Shown one piece after another: positions 1-9,638 of a stretch of 64,000 nt of DNA. The notes beneath the pieces were generated by a model. That model was not told where the DNA came from and ran no database searches. It saw only the letters and a list, made by a program, of their open reading frames with translations. Source of the DNA: JABCYV01 sp963696025 (GTDB lineage: Bacteria; Acidobacteriota; Terriglobia; Terriglobales; Acidobacteriaceae); the NCBI GenBank assembly GCA_963696025.1, contig CAVOII010000004.1:248001-312000 (forward strand), read 5' to 3'. The translations under genes and the position numbers were made by a program. Position 1 is the first letter of the stretch, and each line of letters opens with the position of its first letter.

Positions 1-923
1 CGCTGCTGCACTGAAACCAGCATGATGTTCATCAACCCAATGCCACCGATACCCAGCGTCAACGCGCCAATAAAGGCGAGCAGGATCTTCAACGCCGCCG
101 TCACCACTCTGAAGTCGTCGTAGTCCTCCTTGAAATCCGCGATAAACACGGCACGGCGGTCGTCTGGACGAAAGTTGTGGTGTCCGGCCAAGACTGCACG
201 CACCACTTTCGCCAATTGGCGATGGTCTTCGCCCTCGTAGTCCATAAAAAGACCCGTGATGTACTGCGTATCAAAAAGATCGCCCATAGCGCTGAAGGGA
301 ATGACGACCATGGTGTTGTCATTGTTGTCCCCACCCTGCACTTTGTGCTGGTATACACCCACTACTTGAAAGCTCATGCCATTGATCCGGATGCTTTGTC
401 CCAGCGCCGATTGACCGGAGAACAGCCTTCGTTTGGCTTCGTCACCGATTACCGCAACCCGGGCGTGCTCTAGCTCATCCTGTTCGCTCAGGCCCCGTCC
501 TTCGTCCACTTTGAAACCCCGGATACGCTCGTACACGGGATAGACGCCAGTGAAGAAAAGATTGGTGAAGGTGCGGGTGTCGTGCTGAATATTCACGCCA
601 TTCTGCTTATCGAAGACTGGGGTTACACCCTTGATCATGGGAACTTCGTTGCGAACATAGTCCACATCCGCCAGCTTAAGTTTGACCTCGCTCCCGGCTT
701 TGGCGCCGCCGGCTTGCAGGGATGTGCGTCCTGGGAAAGCCCCGATGACGTCGGTCCCAAAGGAACTGAAGACTAGATTGATGCCCCGCTCGAATCCCGA
801 TCCGAAGGCCAGAAGGATAATGACGGTGGCAAGGCCCCAGGCCATTCCCAGTATGGTGAGGGTGGTGCGGCGGCGGTTGTGCAACATAGCGCCGTAGGCT
901 TCCTTCAGCAGGTCGTGGGTCAT
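1..923 (-). CDS. ABC transporter permease, MacB/FtsX type, partial (C-terminus outside window)
   Basis: About 307 codons are visible, from ATG at 923 to the left edge. It is an inner-membrane permease of the MacB/LolCE class. The first membrane segment lies at residues ~20-45 (RRTTLTILGMAWG then hydrophobic), followed by a long periplasmic MacB-PCD-like domain (FGTDVIGAFPGRTS, later ARVAVIGDEAKRRLF). The start of the C-terminal FtsX domain is visible at the edge (GIGGIGLMNIMLVSVQQR). It begins three bases after the stop of the paralogous permease at 927-2183, so the two are co-transcribed and probably translationally linked; they may form a heterodimer. The partner ATPase and periplasmic adaptor are not in view. 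Substrate cannot be read from sequence; efflux of small molecules or peptides is the usual role of the family. Confidence 0.9.
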   Translation of the reverse strand, partial: MTHDLLKEAYGAMLHNRRRTTLTILGMAWGLATVIILLAFGSGFERGINLVFSSFGTDVIGAFPGRTSLQAGGAKAGSEVKLKLADVDYVRNEVPMIKGVTPVFDKQNGVNIQHDTRTFTNLFFTGVYPVYERIRGFKVDEGRGLSEQDELEHARVAVIGDEAKRRLFSGQSALGQSIRINGMSFQVVGVYQHKVQGGDNNDNTMVVIPFSAMGDLFDTQYITGLFMDYEGEDHRQLAKVVRAVLAGHHNFRPDDRRAVFIADFKEDYDDFRVVTAALKILLAFIGALTLGIGGIGLMNIMLVSVQQ

Positions 924-926
924 GAC

Positions 927-2183
927 TTACTCCTGACGCAGGGCCTCCACCGGTTCCAACATTGCAGCTTTGCGGGCGGGGTAGAGGCCGGCAATGATGC
1001 CCGCCAAGGCCAGCGACAGAACGGCTCCAATCGCCGATACCGGCACAATTTTTGGAGTGTCAAAACCCTGCGGCAATTGCACTCCTGAGAGCAGATGGAC
1101 AACCAACATCGCACCGCCGACTCCAGTCGCACCGCTCAACAACGTAAGGAATGCGCCTTCGAGGAAAAACTGAAACATGATGTTCCGGTTGGTCGCTCCC
1201 AGAGCTTTGCGCAGGCCGATTTCACGGGTGCGCTCGGTGACTGCCACCAGCATAATATTGATGATGCCGATCGCGCCCAACGCCAGTGTGACTAGCCCGA
1301 CCCCACCCAGAAACCAATCCATGGCGGTAAAAATCTTCCCCATAGTTTTCTGGTTCTTCACTGTGTCCCATTCTTCCCAGATGTCGTTCCCATTGGGATT
1401 GAAGCCACCGTGGTTGCGGGCCACGATGCGGTGTAGCTCGTCCTTCGCGTCTTCATTCTCCTCGAAGGTGCGGGGCTGATAATTGATGAATGAAATTGCA
1501 TTGCCTTCTTTCGAGTTGTCACCCTTGAGCGGGAAGAGTTCGCGCATGGTATTGAACGGCACAAAAATGCGCACGTTGGTTGCGTTGTGCTCTTCATGAC
1601 CGATCATGGACAACACCCCAATTACTTCGAAGCGAATGCCGTTGAGCAAAATAGAGCTACCTACCGCGGGCCGACCAGGGAACATGTTGCGGGTCATTTC
1701 CCGGCCAAGCACGCACACACGGCGGCGTTCGGCATTGTCATCGTCGTTCATCCAACGTCCGACCTGCAGCGGGATCGTCCGCACCTGGCTGTAGATGGGC
1801 GGCACACCGGAAACCTGGCCGTTCGTGCTGGTATAGTCGCTGACGGCGCGGATGTCGTCACGAGCGATGAGCGGCGAAATGTTCACTGCCAGCTTGGATT
1901 CATTCTTGATCGCCAGATAGTCGTCATAGGTCAGGTTGAACCATTTCATGGAATTGAAGCTGCCCTCGACCGCAGGCATGCGCCCGCCAAAGAAGAAAAT
2001 GATATTCTTGCCGAAGGTCTCCAATTGCTTGCGGTTCCCGTTGCGGAAGCCCTCGCCAACACCGGCCAGCAACAGAAGCGAGCCAACGCCCCAGGCAATC
2101 CCGAACATGGTAAGGAATGACCGCAGTTTGTGCGCCCACAGAGTGCGCAAAGTTTGGGCGCCAATATCCAGCATCATGCGCAT
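927..2183 (-). CDS. ABC transporter permease, MacB/FtsX type
   Basis: 418 residues, the usual length for a stand-alone MacB-like permease lacking the ATPase domain. The N-terminal membrane segment (residues ~17-40, RSFLTMFGIAWGVGSLLLL) is followed by a periplasmic domain with the GRxMTRNMFPG and GIRFEVIGVL strings typical of MacB_PCD. Three C-terminal membrane segments form the FtsX domain; the loop TERTREIGLRKALGA (residues ~315-330) is the conserved coupling region that contacts the ATPase. The protein ends LYPARKAAMLEPVEALRQE, a near-invariant family ending. It is the first gene of a minus-strand unit with the paralogous permease at 1-923. Unlike that gene it is complete. Substrate is unknown. 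Confidence 0.93.
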   Translation of the reverse strand: MRMMLDIGAQTLRTLWAHKLRSFLTMFGIAWGVGSLLLLAGVGEGFRNGNRKQLETFGKNIIFFFGGRMPAVEGSFNSMKWFNLTYDDYLAIKNESKLAVNISPLIARDDIRAVSDYTSTNGQVSGVPPIYSQVRTIPLQVGRWMNDDDNAERRRVCVLGREMTRNMFPGRPAVGSSILLNGIRFEVIGVLSMIGHEEHNATNVRIFVPFNTMRELFPLKGDNSKEGNAISFINYQPRTFEENEDAKDELHRIVARNHGGFNPNGNDIWEEWDTVKNQKTMGKIFTAMDWFLGGVGLVTLALGAIGIINIMLVAVTERTREIGLRKALGATNRNIMFQFFLEGAFLTLLSGATGVGGAMLVVHLLSGVQLPQGFDTPKIVPVSAIGAVLSLALAGIIAGLYPARKAAMLEPVEALRQE

Positions 2184-2394
2184 GGTGTTACCCGTCGCTC
2201 TGGCGGCTGTTTATTTGGACTCACGGGTGTCAAAAGGGTTAGCGACTGCCCGGTTGCGGAAATCTGCCTCGAGAGAGTCGCAATACCTGCCTAGACACTG
2301 ATGTACACTTTGTTTTAGTCCCATCATCAGTCTGCGGTTGCCGTCAGCTCTTAGCGTGATTCTGCCTTCTGAATACTCTGTCGTTTGAACTCGA

Positions 2395-4638
2395 ATGTTT
2401 TGGGAGAGTGTCTTGAATCGAATGACTGTTGTTCTCGCATTGCTTGTCGAGTGCTTTGCCTTGTTGATTACTGGCGGGGCGCAGACAATCCGTGTGGATG
2501 CGACACCGGCTCATGCCACCAACCGCTTCGTGCCCAATGAGACGCTGGGTGCCGGGATCGACCGCATTCCGGTGGAAGCCATCGACAAAGATCTGGTTGA
2601 ACCCAATTTGGGGAGAGCGCTCGCTTCAGGTTGGCAGCCGGTGAGCTACCGGCAGAACACCGAGCTGACGGTTGAGGCCTGGCACTGGAATCCGAACGGA
2701 ACCTGGAGCGATCCGAGTGGCAAAGGTTATTTCACCGGTTCGGCAACTCCGACCGAGATGATTCGCTATTCCTATGGGTATTCGCTGCCGCATCGCGGAT
2801 TCACCCGCAATGACGGGACCGATAACGCTGGTTTTTCCCGGCTCACCGATGGTGATCTCAACACGTATTGGAAGAGTAATCCATATCTGACGCAGCGCTT
2901 CACGGGTGAAAGCGATTCGTTGCATCCACAATGGATCGTCATTGATCTTGCTCAAATTCAGCAGGTGGACAGCATCCGCATCGCCTGGGTCGATCCGTAC
3001 GCCACTCATTTTGTGGTTCAGCACTGGACCGGCGATGATCCACTCAAGAAGCAGACAAGTGGAGTGTGGCAGACCTTTCCGCACGGTGCTGTTACGAACG
3101 GCAAGGGCGGATCCGCAGCTATTCGCCTGAGTGACGATCCTCTAGCGGTTCGATTTCTGCGCATTCTGATGACCGAATCATCGAATACCTGCGACTCGCA
3201 TGGATCCGGCGATCCCAGAAACTGTGTGGGCTTCGCCATCAGCGAGCTCTATGTAGGCACAACCACTGCGGATGGCGCTTTTCACGATGTTGTCCGGCAT
3301 ACACCCGACCAGGAGCAGACCACTACCTACTGTTCTTCCGTTGATCCGTGGCACGAACCTTCGAACCTGGGTTCAACTAAAGACGCGCAAGTGGGATTTG
3401 ATCTGTTCTTCACCAGTGGTGTGACGCGTGGCCTGCCAGCGATGGTGCCAGTGGCGCTTCTTTATGACATTCCAGACAACGCCGCTGCCGAGATTGCATA
3501 TTTGAAGAAACGTAACTATCCGATCTCCTATGTAGAAATGGGCGAAGAAGCAGACGGGCAATTCATGGTGCCAGAGGACTATGCGGCGCTCTACCTTCAG
3601 TGGGCGACCGCCCTTCATCGCCTCGATCCTACGATGAAGCTTGGCGGGCCATCGTTTCAGGGGGTAAACAAAGATATCGAAGTCTGGCCAGATGCGAATG
3701 GCAGGGTTTCCTGGACGGCACGCTTCATCGACTACCTCAAACAACACGACCGGATGAACGATCTCAGATTCTTTTCGTTCGAACACTATCCCTATGATCC
3801 TTGCAAAATTCCCTGGGGCAGCCTCTATGACGAACCGGAGTTGGTTAGCCGCATTACGCAAACCTGGCGCGAGGACGGCGTCCCGGCCAGCGTTCCGATG
3901 TTTATCACCGAATCGAATCTTTCCTCGGCAGCCAGCGAGACCTCGTCGGACCTGTTTGCCGGACTTTGGCTCGCCGACTATATCGGTTCGTTTCTGAACG
4001 CCGGCGGCAACGGAGTTTACTTCTTCCACTATTTGCCGCTGCAGATGGAACATGGCTGCAACGACTCTCCGGGGACCTTCGGCATGTTCACGCTCGACGC
4101 CAACTACCAAATTCAGCAACCGCTTTCGCAGTTCTTTGCCTCGCAGCTCATCAATATCGAATGGGTACAACCGGGTGCGGGCGCGCATCAAATATTTCCG
4201 TCGAAGAGTGATATCGACGACGGTGCAGGCCATACGCTAGTGACGTCGTACGCACTGAAACGTCCGGACGGGCAATGGTCTCTGATGCTGGTGAATCGAG
4301 ATCAGCTGAATGCGCATCGGGTGCGGATCGTGTTTCAGCAACAGGTGGAAAAAGCTCCCACGGATAAGGACCAAAGCGCCCGCGAATTGAATTCATTCCT
4401 CGGTTTCGTCGAAATCGCGACCTTTGGAAAAGCCCAATATCAATGGCATCCGGCGCCTACCCGTTTCATACCGCATGCCGAACATTCGGGCGAATCTGCG
4501 GTTGTTGCAACCACCCAAGGCACGGCCGATCCTGACGGTCCGATCGCGCACACAAAGCAAACTGCGGGACGGGACGCTTCGTACGATCTGCCGGCAGCGT
4601 CGATTGTCGTAATCCGCGGCCGGATTGGAGCTCAATAA
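2395..4638 (+). CDS. Secreted clan GH-A-like glycosidase with embedded discoidin (F5/8 type C)-like module
   Basis: 747 residues from ATG 2395. A TTG at 2413, five bases after GGGAGAG, is a good alternative start and would leave a cleaner signal peptide (MTVVLALLVECFALLITGG then AQT). Residues ~140-300 resemble an F5/8 C (galactose-binding-like) module: GFSRLTDGDLNTYWKSN, WIVIDLAQIQQVDSIRI, VRFLRILMTESS. The following ~270 residues look like a TIM-barrel glycosidase: YVEMGEEADGQ supplies a candidate acid/base Glu and PMFITESNLSS a candidate nucleophile Glu, with FFSFEHYPYDPC between them. The C-terminal ~150 residues look like a beta-sandwich (WSLMLVNRDQ, SIVVIRGRIG at the end). Probable role: exported hydrolase acting on plant or microbial polysaccharide. 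The exact GH family cannot be fixed by eye. It is divergent from the permease genes; no partner is adjacent. Confidence 0.75.
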   Translation: MFWESVLNRMTVVLALLVECFALLITGGAQTIRVDATPAHATNRFVPNETLGAGIDRIPVEAIDKDLVEPNLGRALASGWQPVSYRQNTELTVEAWHWNPNGTWSDPSGKGYFTGSATPTEMIRYSYGYSLPHRGFTRNDGTDNAGFSRLTDGDLNTYWKSNPYLTQRFTGESDSLHPQWIVIDLAQIQQVDSIRIAWVDPYATHFVVQHWTGDDPLKKQTSGVWQTFPHGAVTNGKGGSAAIRLSDDPLAVRFLRILMTESSNTCDSHGSGDPRNCVGFAISELYVGTTTADGAFHDVVRHTPDQEQTTTYCSSVDPWHEPSNLGSTKDAQVGFDLFFTSGVTRGLPAMVPVALLYDIPDNAAAEIAYLKKRNYPISYVEMGEEADGQFMVPEDYAALYLQWATALHRLDPTMKLGGPSFQGVNKDIEVWPDANGRVSWTARFIDYLKQHDRMNDLRFFSFEHYPYDPCKIPWGSLYDEPELVSRITQTWREDGVPASVPMFITESNLSSAASETSSDLFAGLWLADYIGSFLNAGGNGVYFFHYLPLQMEHGCNDSPGTFGMFTLDANYQIQQPLSQFFASQLINIEWVQPGAGAHQIFPSKSDIDDGAGHTLVTSYALKRPDGQWSLMLVNRDQLNAHRVRIVFQQQVEKAPTDKDQSARELNSFLGFVEIATFGKAQYQWHPAPTRFIPHAEHSGESAVVATTQGTADPDGPIAHTKQTAGRDASYDLPAASIVVIRGRIGAQ

Positions 4639-4654
4639 ATCACCGCTCAAGAGA

Positions 4655-5902
4655 TCATAGAGCCCGGCCTGCGGCGACGCCGGACGACCAGGCCCACTGA
4701 AAATTGAAGCCGCCAAGATGTCCGGTTACATCCACTACTTCGCCGATGAAAAACAAACCGGGTACTTTTCGGCTCTCCATTGTTTTTGCCGACAGCTCAT
4801 CGGTATCGACTCCTCCGGCGGTCACTTCGGCCTTGGCATAACCTTCCGTACCCGCTGGCGTCACCGCCCATCCATGCACCTTGCCTTCCAGGTCCGCGAT
4901 GCCAGCGTTTGTCCATGCTGTGGGAGCGTGCAATTCAAGCCATCGGTTGGCGAGGCGGGTGGGAAGAAATTTGTGCAACGCCGCCTGGGCAGCCACGAGA
5001 TTTCTCGGGATCCTCGAGGTGCGAAGGGGTTCAGTTACCTCGGCGCCAGGCGCTAAGTCGATAACGATCGGATGGGGTGCCCTCCAGTAAGATGAAATCT
5101 GAAGAATCGCGGGTCCGCTCAACCCACGATGGGTAAACAGCATCTTTTCGCGGAACAGCTGCTTGCCGCACGAGGCCTCGACGTCGGCCGAGATGCCCGC
5201 CAGCTCACTGAAGTTGTCCTGCTCCGCCTTGGCGAAAACCAGCGGCACAAGCCCCGGCCAGGGATCGCGAATCGCCAAACCGAACTGCCGCGCGATGTCA
5301 TAACCCAGGCCAGTTGCACCCATCTTCGGAATCGACAGCCCTCCAGTTGCAACCACCAGCACCGGTGCGCGAAATTCGGTGCCAGCAGCGCGCACCACAA
5401 ACTCCGTCGTCCTGGCGACTTCTTGAACTGAGATATTCAAGAAAGTGCGCACGCCCGATACCTGGCACTCATTTTCGAGCATTTCCAGGATGCCCCGAGA
5501 GGAGTGATCACAGAAAAGCTGGCCGAGAGTCTTCTCGTGATAGGGAATCCGATGCTTTTCTACCAGGGCTACAAAATCCACAGGCGTATAGCCGGCAAGC
5601 GCAGATTTGGCAAAGTGGCGATTCGCGGAAATAAAATTTTCCGGGTGGCAATGAATGTTGGTGAAATTGCAGCGCCCGCCACCGGAAATCAGGATTTTCT
5701 TGCCAGCACGTTCTGAACGTTCCAGCACCGCCACGCGGCGTCCCCGCTTACCGGCTTCCAGAGCGCATATCAATCCGGCGGCGCCGCCGCCGAGTACAAG
5801 GGCATCGAAGTTGTGAGTCAAGCGAGAGTTATCATCCGACGTTTCGGGGGAAGTTGTAAATCCGGGGAACAATCCGATAAAGCTGGTCAGGGTGCGGCGC
5901 AC
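4655..5902 (-). CDS. FAD-dependent oxidoreductase, HI0933/YhiN (aminoacetone oxidase-like) family
   Basis: 415 residues if started at GTG 5902. A TTG at 5821 gives a 388-residue protein beginning five residues before the FAD fold and fits the family length better. The dinucleotide-binding site is VLGGGAAGLICALEAG and ends in an acidic residue (VAVLERS). ILISGGGRCNFTN is the HI0933 signature. Near the C-terminus VTAGGVDTDELSAKTMESR and FFIGEVVDVTGHLGGFNFQWAWSSG are diagnostic, the latter closing the FAD site. Cytosolic flavoprotein; the physiological substrate of most members is uncertain. With the GTG start it overlaps the end of the TonB receptor gene by 16 bases, so the two may be co-transcribed, but no functional link is evident. 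Confidence 0.9.
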   Translation of the reverse strand: MRRTLTSFIGLFPGFTTSPETSDDNSRLTHNFDALVLGGGAAGLICALEAGKRGRRVAVLERSERAGKKILISGGGRCNFTNIHCHPENFISANRHFAKSALAGYTPVDFVALVEKHRIPYHEKTLGQLFCDHSSRGILEMLENECQVSGVRTFLNISVQEVARTTEFVVRAAGTEFRAPVLVVATGGLSIPKMGATGLGYDIARQFGLAIRDPWPGLVPLVFAKAEQDNFSELAGISADVEASCGKQLFREKMLFTHRGLSGPAILQISSYWRAPHPIVIDLAPGAEVTEPLRTSRIPRNLVAAQAALHKFLPTRLANRWLELHAPTAWTNAGIADLEGKVHGWAVTPAGTEGYAKAEVTAGGVDTDELSAKTMESRKVPGLFFIGEVVDVTGHLGGFNFQWAWSSGVAAGRAL

Positions 5903-8202
5903 CGCCCAAACCGGTATGTGAGCGTAACGCTGGCGTAGGAAGGGATGCGCACGCCGACCACTTGCTGCACGTCAGAGGGGAAGAAAGTTTCGGTAGTCTG
6001 CCCGGCATAACCTTTGGCGATTAGGAAATTCACTCCGGCGTCGAGGCGGCCATTGAGAAGAGGTCTGACTATGGCTCCGCGAAATTCCTTCACGGGAGTT
6101 CCGCTGCATTCATTAGTCAGAACAGGCAAGCATCCGGTGCCCAGGGGTTTGCGTCCCACATATTCAAATTCGCCGCGGGCCTGCAGATGAAACGGAAGCT
6201 TCTGCATGGTCCCGAGCACATCGCCGATGGTTCGTGGCGCCTCTGGAGTGGGCTGTCCGGAGTCGAGGTCCCGGGCGTCGGCTTTGGAAAAACTTGCTTG
6301 CAGCGTCCCGACTCGAAAGTTGTGCCGCACCGCGAGCACCATGAATCGAAGGCGGCTTGGCCCCTGATCTCGCTGCAGGCCAGTGTCGGGATCCAATTGC
6401 GCCAATGTTTGGCTGGTCGTGACATGACCAAGAGTTAAGCGAAAATCCGTGTTCAAAACCGTCTTGCTGGCAACCAGTTGATAAGAACGGGATGTATTGA
6501 CTGGGGTTGGAGGTGTCATCCCGGCTCCGATGCGAGGGTCATTCGTAAAGAACGCCTGCCCGAAACTTAGCGAGATGAGAGGAACGTACCACGACTCTCT
6601 CGGGAGAAAAGAGACGGTCGCTTTCGGTGAGTTCACCCCCGCCCATTTCTGAAACGAATTCTGGGGGTGCAAGAGATCGTCGTCAACAAAGTTGATTTCA
6701 TCATGACGCCAGCCTAAATAACAGCGAAAGTGGCTCCCCAAGCCTCCTTCAGCAGCAACGTAGGGACTGACCGGGGTTATGGCCAAGTTGTTCGACGCTA
6801 CCGGAGTGAAAGGTCCGTAATGGTTCGGATCGCTGGGATTAAAGAATCCGTAATGGTCCAGGTTGTCGCGGCGCGGCGCTTCTCGCTGGTAGTCCAGCCC
6901 GCCCAGCAATGAAAGATACTCAGCAAGTTTGTTGATGTAATTTACGCTGCCGCCGGCAACCGTACGGAATTCGCTCTGCCGGATCAGGCCCTGCCCGAAA
7001 TCTGAAAACAAGGAAAGATTGTAGGTGCGGAAAAAACCGGAAAGTTGTAATTGCTGGCTTCCGGTCAGCTGCCAACCATCGTTCAAGGCTACCAGAGCGG
7101 TATGCGTTTGATCTTTCTGCCGGGGATCCAGGGTGTCGCCCAGATTTACGAAACCGGCCTTATCAGCAGTTGAAGCAAATATGGGGACGAGTCCTGGGAT
7201 GTAGGAGAAGCCGTAGTACCCGATGCCGAGTAACGTCAGACGATGCTGGCTGGCGTGGAAGATTCGTTCGCCGTTGAATTTGTATTGTTGCCGATGCTCC
7301 AGCCGGTTGAGAAATCCATTGCCATAGGAGCCGCTGAATGCCATGAATGATTCCGGCGTCGGGCTGAATCCCGCAACCAGATCGATGTCGCGGTAATCTC
7401 CGGTCACGCTAAGAAATGGATCGAGCCGAGAGCGCAGCCCGTAGGTCGCGGCCAGATTGACCGCGTGATTGCCCTCACGAACGTTGAAGGCGCCGCCATC
7501 GATCTGAACGCTTTCCAGGATTTCGGGGATAAATATGTTGGGATCGGAATATCCGTTGCCATGGGCGTTCGCCGACAGATTGTTGGGCACCAGGTAGCCG
7601 CCCACGGCAACGTACTGGGCAACGGACTCTCCATGGTCTCCGGCCACGCCGGGCGCGAAATATTGAGGCGCTTTGATGCCACCGGACGCAGTCTCTATCG
7701 GGTATCCGGGAATGGAAACTGGTGCGCCGGGACGGCCGGGGTTGGCGTCGAGCAAGTCCTGGCGGACAAATACCCTTTCCCCGGGGTCAGGCGAGAGGAC
7801 ATCGGATTCATTGATGTCTGCTGTGACGGTAACATTGTCGATCCGGGCTGAGAGTTGGTTCAGTGTAATTTCGACGTGAGGATTGTTGCCAGGTCGAACG
7901 ACGATGGGGCGAGTGACCGAACGAAAACCTGAAGCATTCACTTTGAGGGTGAAGTCTCCGCCTGAAGTTAGTCTGATCTGGAACATTCCGTCAGAGCCGG
8001 AGATAGCTTGTCCGATGACTCGCTCTCTCCCGTCAGCGTGGGCAAGAATCTGGACCGATGCGTCGGGCAAAACTCTCCCTTGAGGATCAAAAACCTTTCC
8101 TTCAAGCGAACCAGTCTGTTGTGCCAGGAGACCCGACGCGCCTACGAGCATTAGCAACAAGACAACTATCGGGGCGCATCGCGAGGCGGTCGGTCGGGTC
8201 AT
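5887..8202 (-). CDS. TonB-dependent receptor with carboxypeptidase-regulatory-like N-terminal domain
   Basis: 771 residues from ATG 8202, chosen because AGAAG lies just upstream and a signal peptide (CAPIVVLLLMLVGASGLLAQ) follows at once; an in-frame ATG at 8277 would add 25 unlikely residues. After the signal comes a CarboxypepD_reg-like beta-sandwich (GSLEGKVFDPQGRVLPDASV, GMFQIRLTSGGDFTLKVNA, residues ~33-110). Then there is a short plug-like region (VFVRQDLLDANPGRPGAPVS) and a long beta-barrel rich in aromatic and Asn/Gly residues, ending VTLTYRFGRCAAP. It is an outer-membrane active transporter, probably for carbohydrate or another large ligand; the ligand is unknown. The conventional C-terminal aromatic is displaced by a short tail (GRCAAP). 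Upstream genes on the same strand encode a TPR protein and a DUF4331 protein. Confidence 0.85.
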   Translation of the reverse strand: MTRPTASRCAPIVVLLLMLVGASGLLAQQTGSLEGKVFDPQGRVLPDASVQILAHADGRERVIGQAISGSDGMFQIRLTSGGDFTLKVNASGFRSVTRPIVVRPGNNPHVEITLNQLSARIDNVTVTADINESDVLSPDPGERVFVRQDLLDANPGRPGAPVSIPGYPIETASGGIKAPQYFAPGVAGDHGESVAQYVAVGGYLVPNNLSANAHGNGYSDPNIFIPEILESVQIDGGAFNVREGNHAVNLAATYGLRSRLDPFLSVTGDYRDIDLVAGFSPTPESFMAFSGSYGNGFLNRLEHRQQYKFNGERIFHASQHRLTLLGIGYYGFSYIPGLVPIFASTADKAGFVNLGDTLDPRQKDQTHTALVALNDGWQLTGSQQLQLSGFFRTYNLSLFSDFGQGLIRQSEFRTVAGGSVNYINKLAEYLSLLGGLDYQREAPRRDNLDHYGFFNPSDPNHYGPFTPVASNNLAITPVSPYVAAEGGLGSHFRCYLGWRHDEINFVDDDLLHPQNSFQKWAGVNSPKATVSFLPRESWYVPLISLSFGQAFFTNDPRIGAGMTPPTPVNTSRSYQLVASKTVLNTDFRLTLGHVTTSQTLAQLDPDTGLQRDQGPSRLRFMVLAVRHNFRVGTLQASFSKADARDLDSGQPTPEAPRTIGDVLGTMQKLPFHLQARGEFEYVGRKPLGTGCLPVLTNECSGTPVKEFRGAIVRPLLNGRLDAGVNFLIAKGYAGQTTETFFPSDVQQVVGVRIPSYASVTLTYRFGRCAAP

Positions 8203-8280
8203 GTTTCTTCTAAACAGGCGGATTCGACCGTAGCAGCTGATTGAACGAGCCAAGTGCGCCCATAGATATCTAATCAAAAT

Positions 8281-9549
8281 CTACCGTCCAGAAGGCGCTT
8301 GCGACAGGCTCGCCAGAGTGGCGCGCGCCTGCTGTGACCCCGGAGCATTCAGCGAGGCGGAATCTTGCAGGTAGTGCTGAGCCACAGCCCGGTCACCGAG
8401 TTGCAGCACTATTTCCCCAGCATGGCGCAGCATCTTCGCATCTCGGATGCCAACACTTAAGGCGGCATCGATCTGTTTTCGCGCTTCAGAATCTTGACCG
8501 TTTACGTGTAGCGCCCAGGCGTAAGCGTCCAGGGTGTAGACGTCGTGGCGGCGGGCGAATTCCTGCCGGGCGACGTTCAGTGCTTTAGCGGGCTCATGAG
8601 CATGGTCGGCATAGTAGAAGATCAGTTCGCGGTTGGAGTTGTCGGCCCGAACCGACTCCAGCAGAGATTTGGTTTCGAACTCCGCAAAAGCTTTCTTGGC
8701 TTCGTCGCTACGGCCGGATAACTCAAGCGCTTCCGCCAGATCACAGAGATTTTCCGCATGCGATGCTGCCTGGTAGCGCTGTCGCAAAAGAACGACGGCA
8801 TCTTCATAACGTCCCTGGGCGATGTGGACCTTGGCCAGATTTCCCAACGCATAGTGGTAAGCGGGGAAAATTGCCAGTGCCTGCTGCAGCAGCGATTCGG
8901 CTTCCGCTGTCTTACCCCGGCTCAACTGGAGGTGGCCCATCTGAGTAAGGATCCAGGCGCGATCCTCAGCCTCTGTGGGCGGAGTGGATTGGTAGGCCAT
9001 GTGCATCAAATCGAGGGCGCCGTCGACGTCGCCAAATAACTCGCGCAAGTAGGCCGCACGAGTCAGGCCCGGCAAGTTGCCGGGGCGAAGGTCAAGCATC
9101 CACTGAGCTGCCTTTTCCGCTTCTTCATAGTTTCCGAGTTCGGCGTTGGCGTCGGTGAGGAAGCCATAGACGAGCACATCATCTGGCACTTTCTTGTTGA
9201 GGGTCAGGGCAGCATCCCGAGCGGCGGCGAATTCGTGCCGGCCCAGCAACAGCCAGATATGTATCTTCGCGCTGTCGAGGTTCTGCGGCGCCAGCTCGAA
9301 GGATTTCTTGAGTGCACCTTCGGCTTGAGCATAGAAGTTGACGTCCGATGTCTCTCTAGCCCGTCGCGACAGTGCCATGGCCAGCAGGTTGTAGCCGGCA
9401 TATTGGGTTGGCTTGTTTTCAATCGCTTTGCGGGCCTCGGCGATACTGCGTTCCGCAGGCGAGAGAACGGCGTTTGTGGATGCAATGTCGCTCTGTGCGA
9501 AAGCAAATGTGGCAACGACGACCACGGCTATAGCAAGAATTTTTTTCAT
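8281..9549 (-). CDS. Exported tetratricopeptide-repeat protein
   Basis: 422 residues with a signal peptide at the N-terminus (KKILAIAVVVVATFAFAQ then SDI), so it acts in the periplasm or is secreted. The rest is a run of TPR-like helical pairs; recognisable units contain LLAMALSRRARE, AEGALKKSFELAP, AEKAAQWMLDLRPGN, AESLLQQALAIFPAYHYALGN and AQHYLQDSASLNAPG. TPRs mediate protein-protein contacts; no catalytic domain is visible. A GAGGAAT ribosome site precedes ATG 9549. It lies between the DUF4331 gene (89 bases upstream) and the TonB receptor (78 bases downstream), all on one strand, which suggests a surface- or envelope-associated unit. A 15-base imperfect palindrome, TAGCGttatgCGCTA, at 9575-9589 lies just upstream. 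Confidence 0.85.
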   Translation of the reverse strand: MKKILAIAVVVVATFAFAQSDIASTNAVLSPAERSIAEARKAIENKPTQYAGYNLLAMALSRRARETSDVNFYAQAEGALKKSFELAPQNLDSAKIHIWLLLGRHEFAAARDAALTLNKKVPDDVLVYGFLTDANAELGNYEEAEKAAQWMLDLRPGNLPGLTRAAYLRELFGDVDGALDLMHMAYQSTPPTEAEDRAWILTQMGHLQLSRGKTAEAESLLQQALAIFPAYHYALGNLAKVHIAQGRYEDAVVLLRQRYQAASHAENLCDLAEALELSGRSDEAKKAFAEFETKSLLESVRADNSNRELIFYYADHAHEPAKALNVARQEFARRHDVYTLDAYAWALHVNGQDSEARKQIDAALSVGIRDAKMLRHAGEIVLQLGDRAVAQHYLQDSASLNAPGSQQARATLASLSQAPSGR

Positions 9550-9638
9550 GACATTCCTCGATCTACCGTTGACGTAGCGTTATGCGCTATGAAGAAAATC
9601 GCGACCGCCGCCCGCAGACAGCGGCCACGAGAGTTGGG

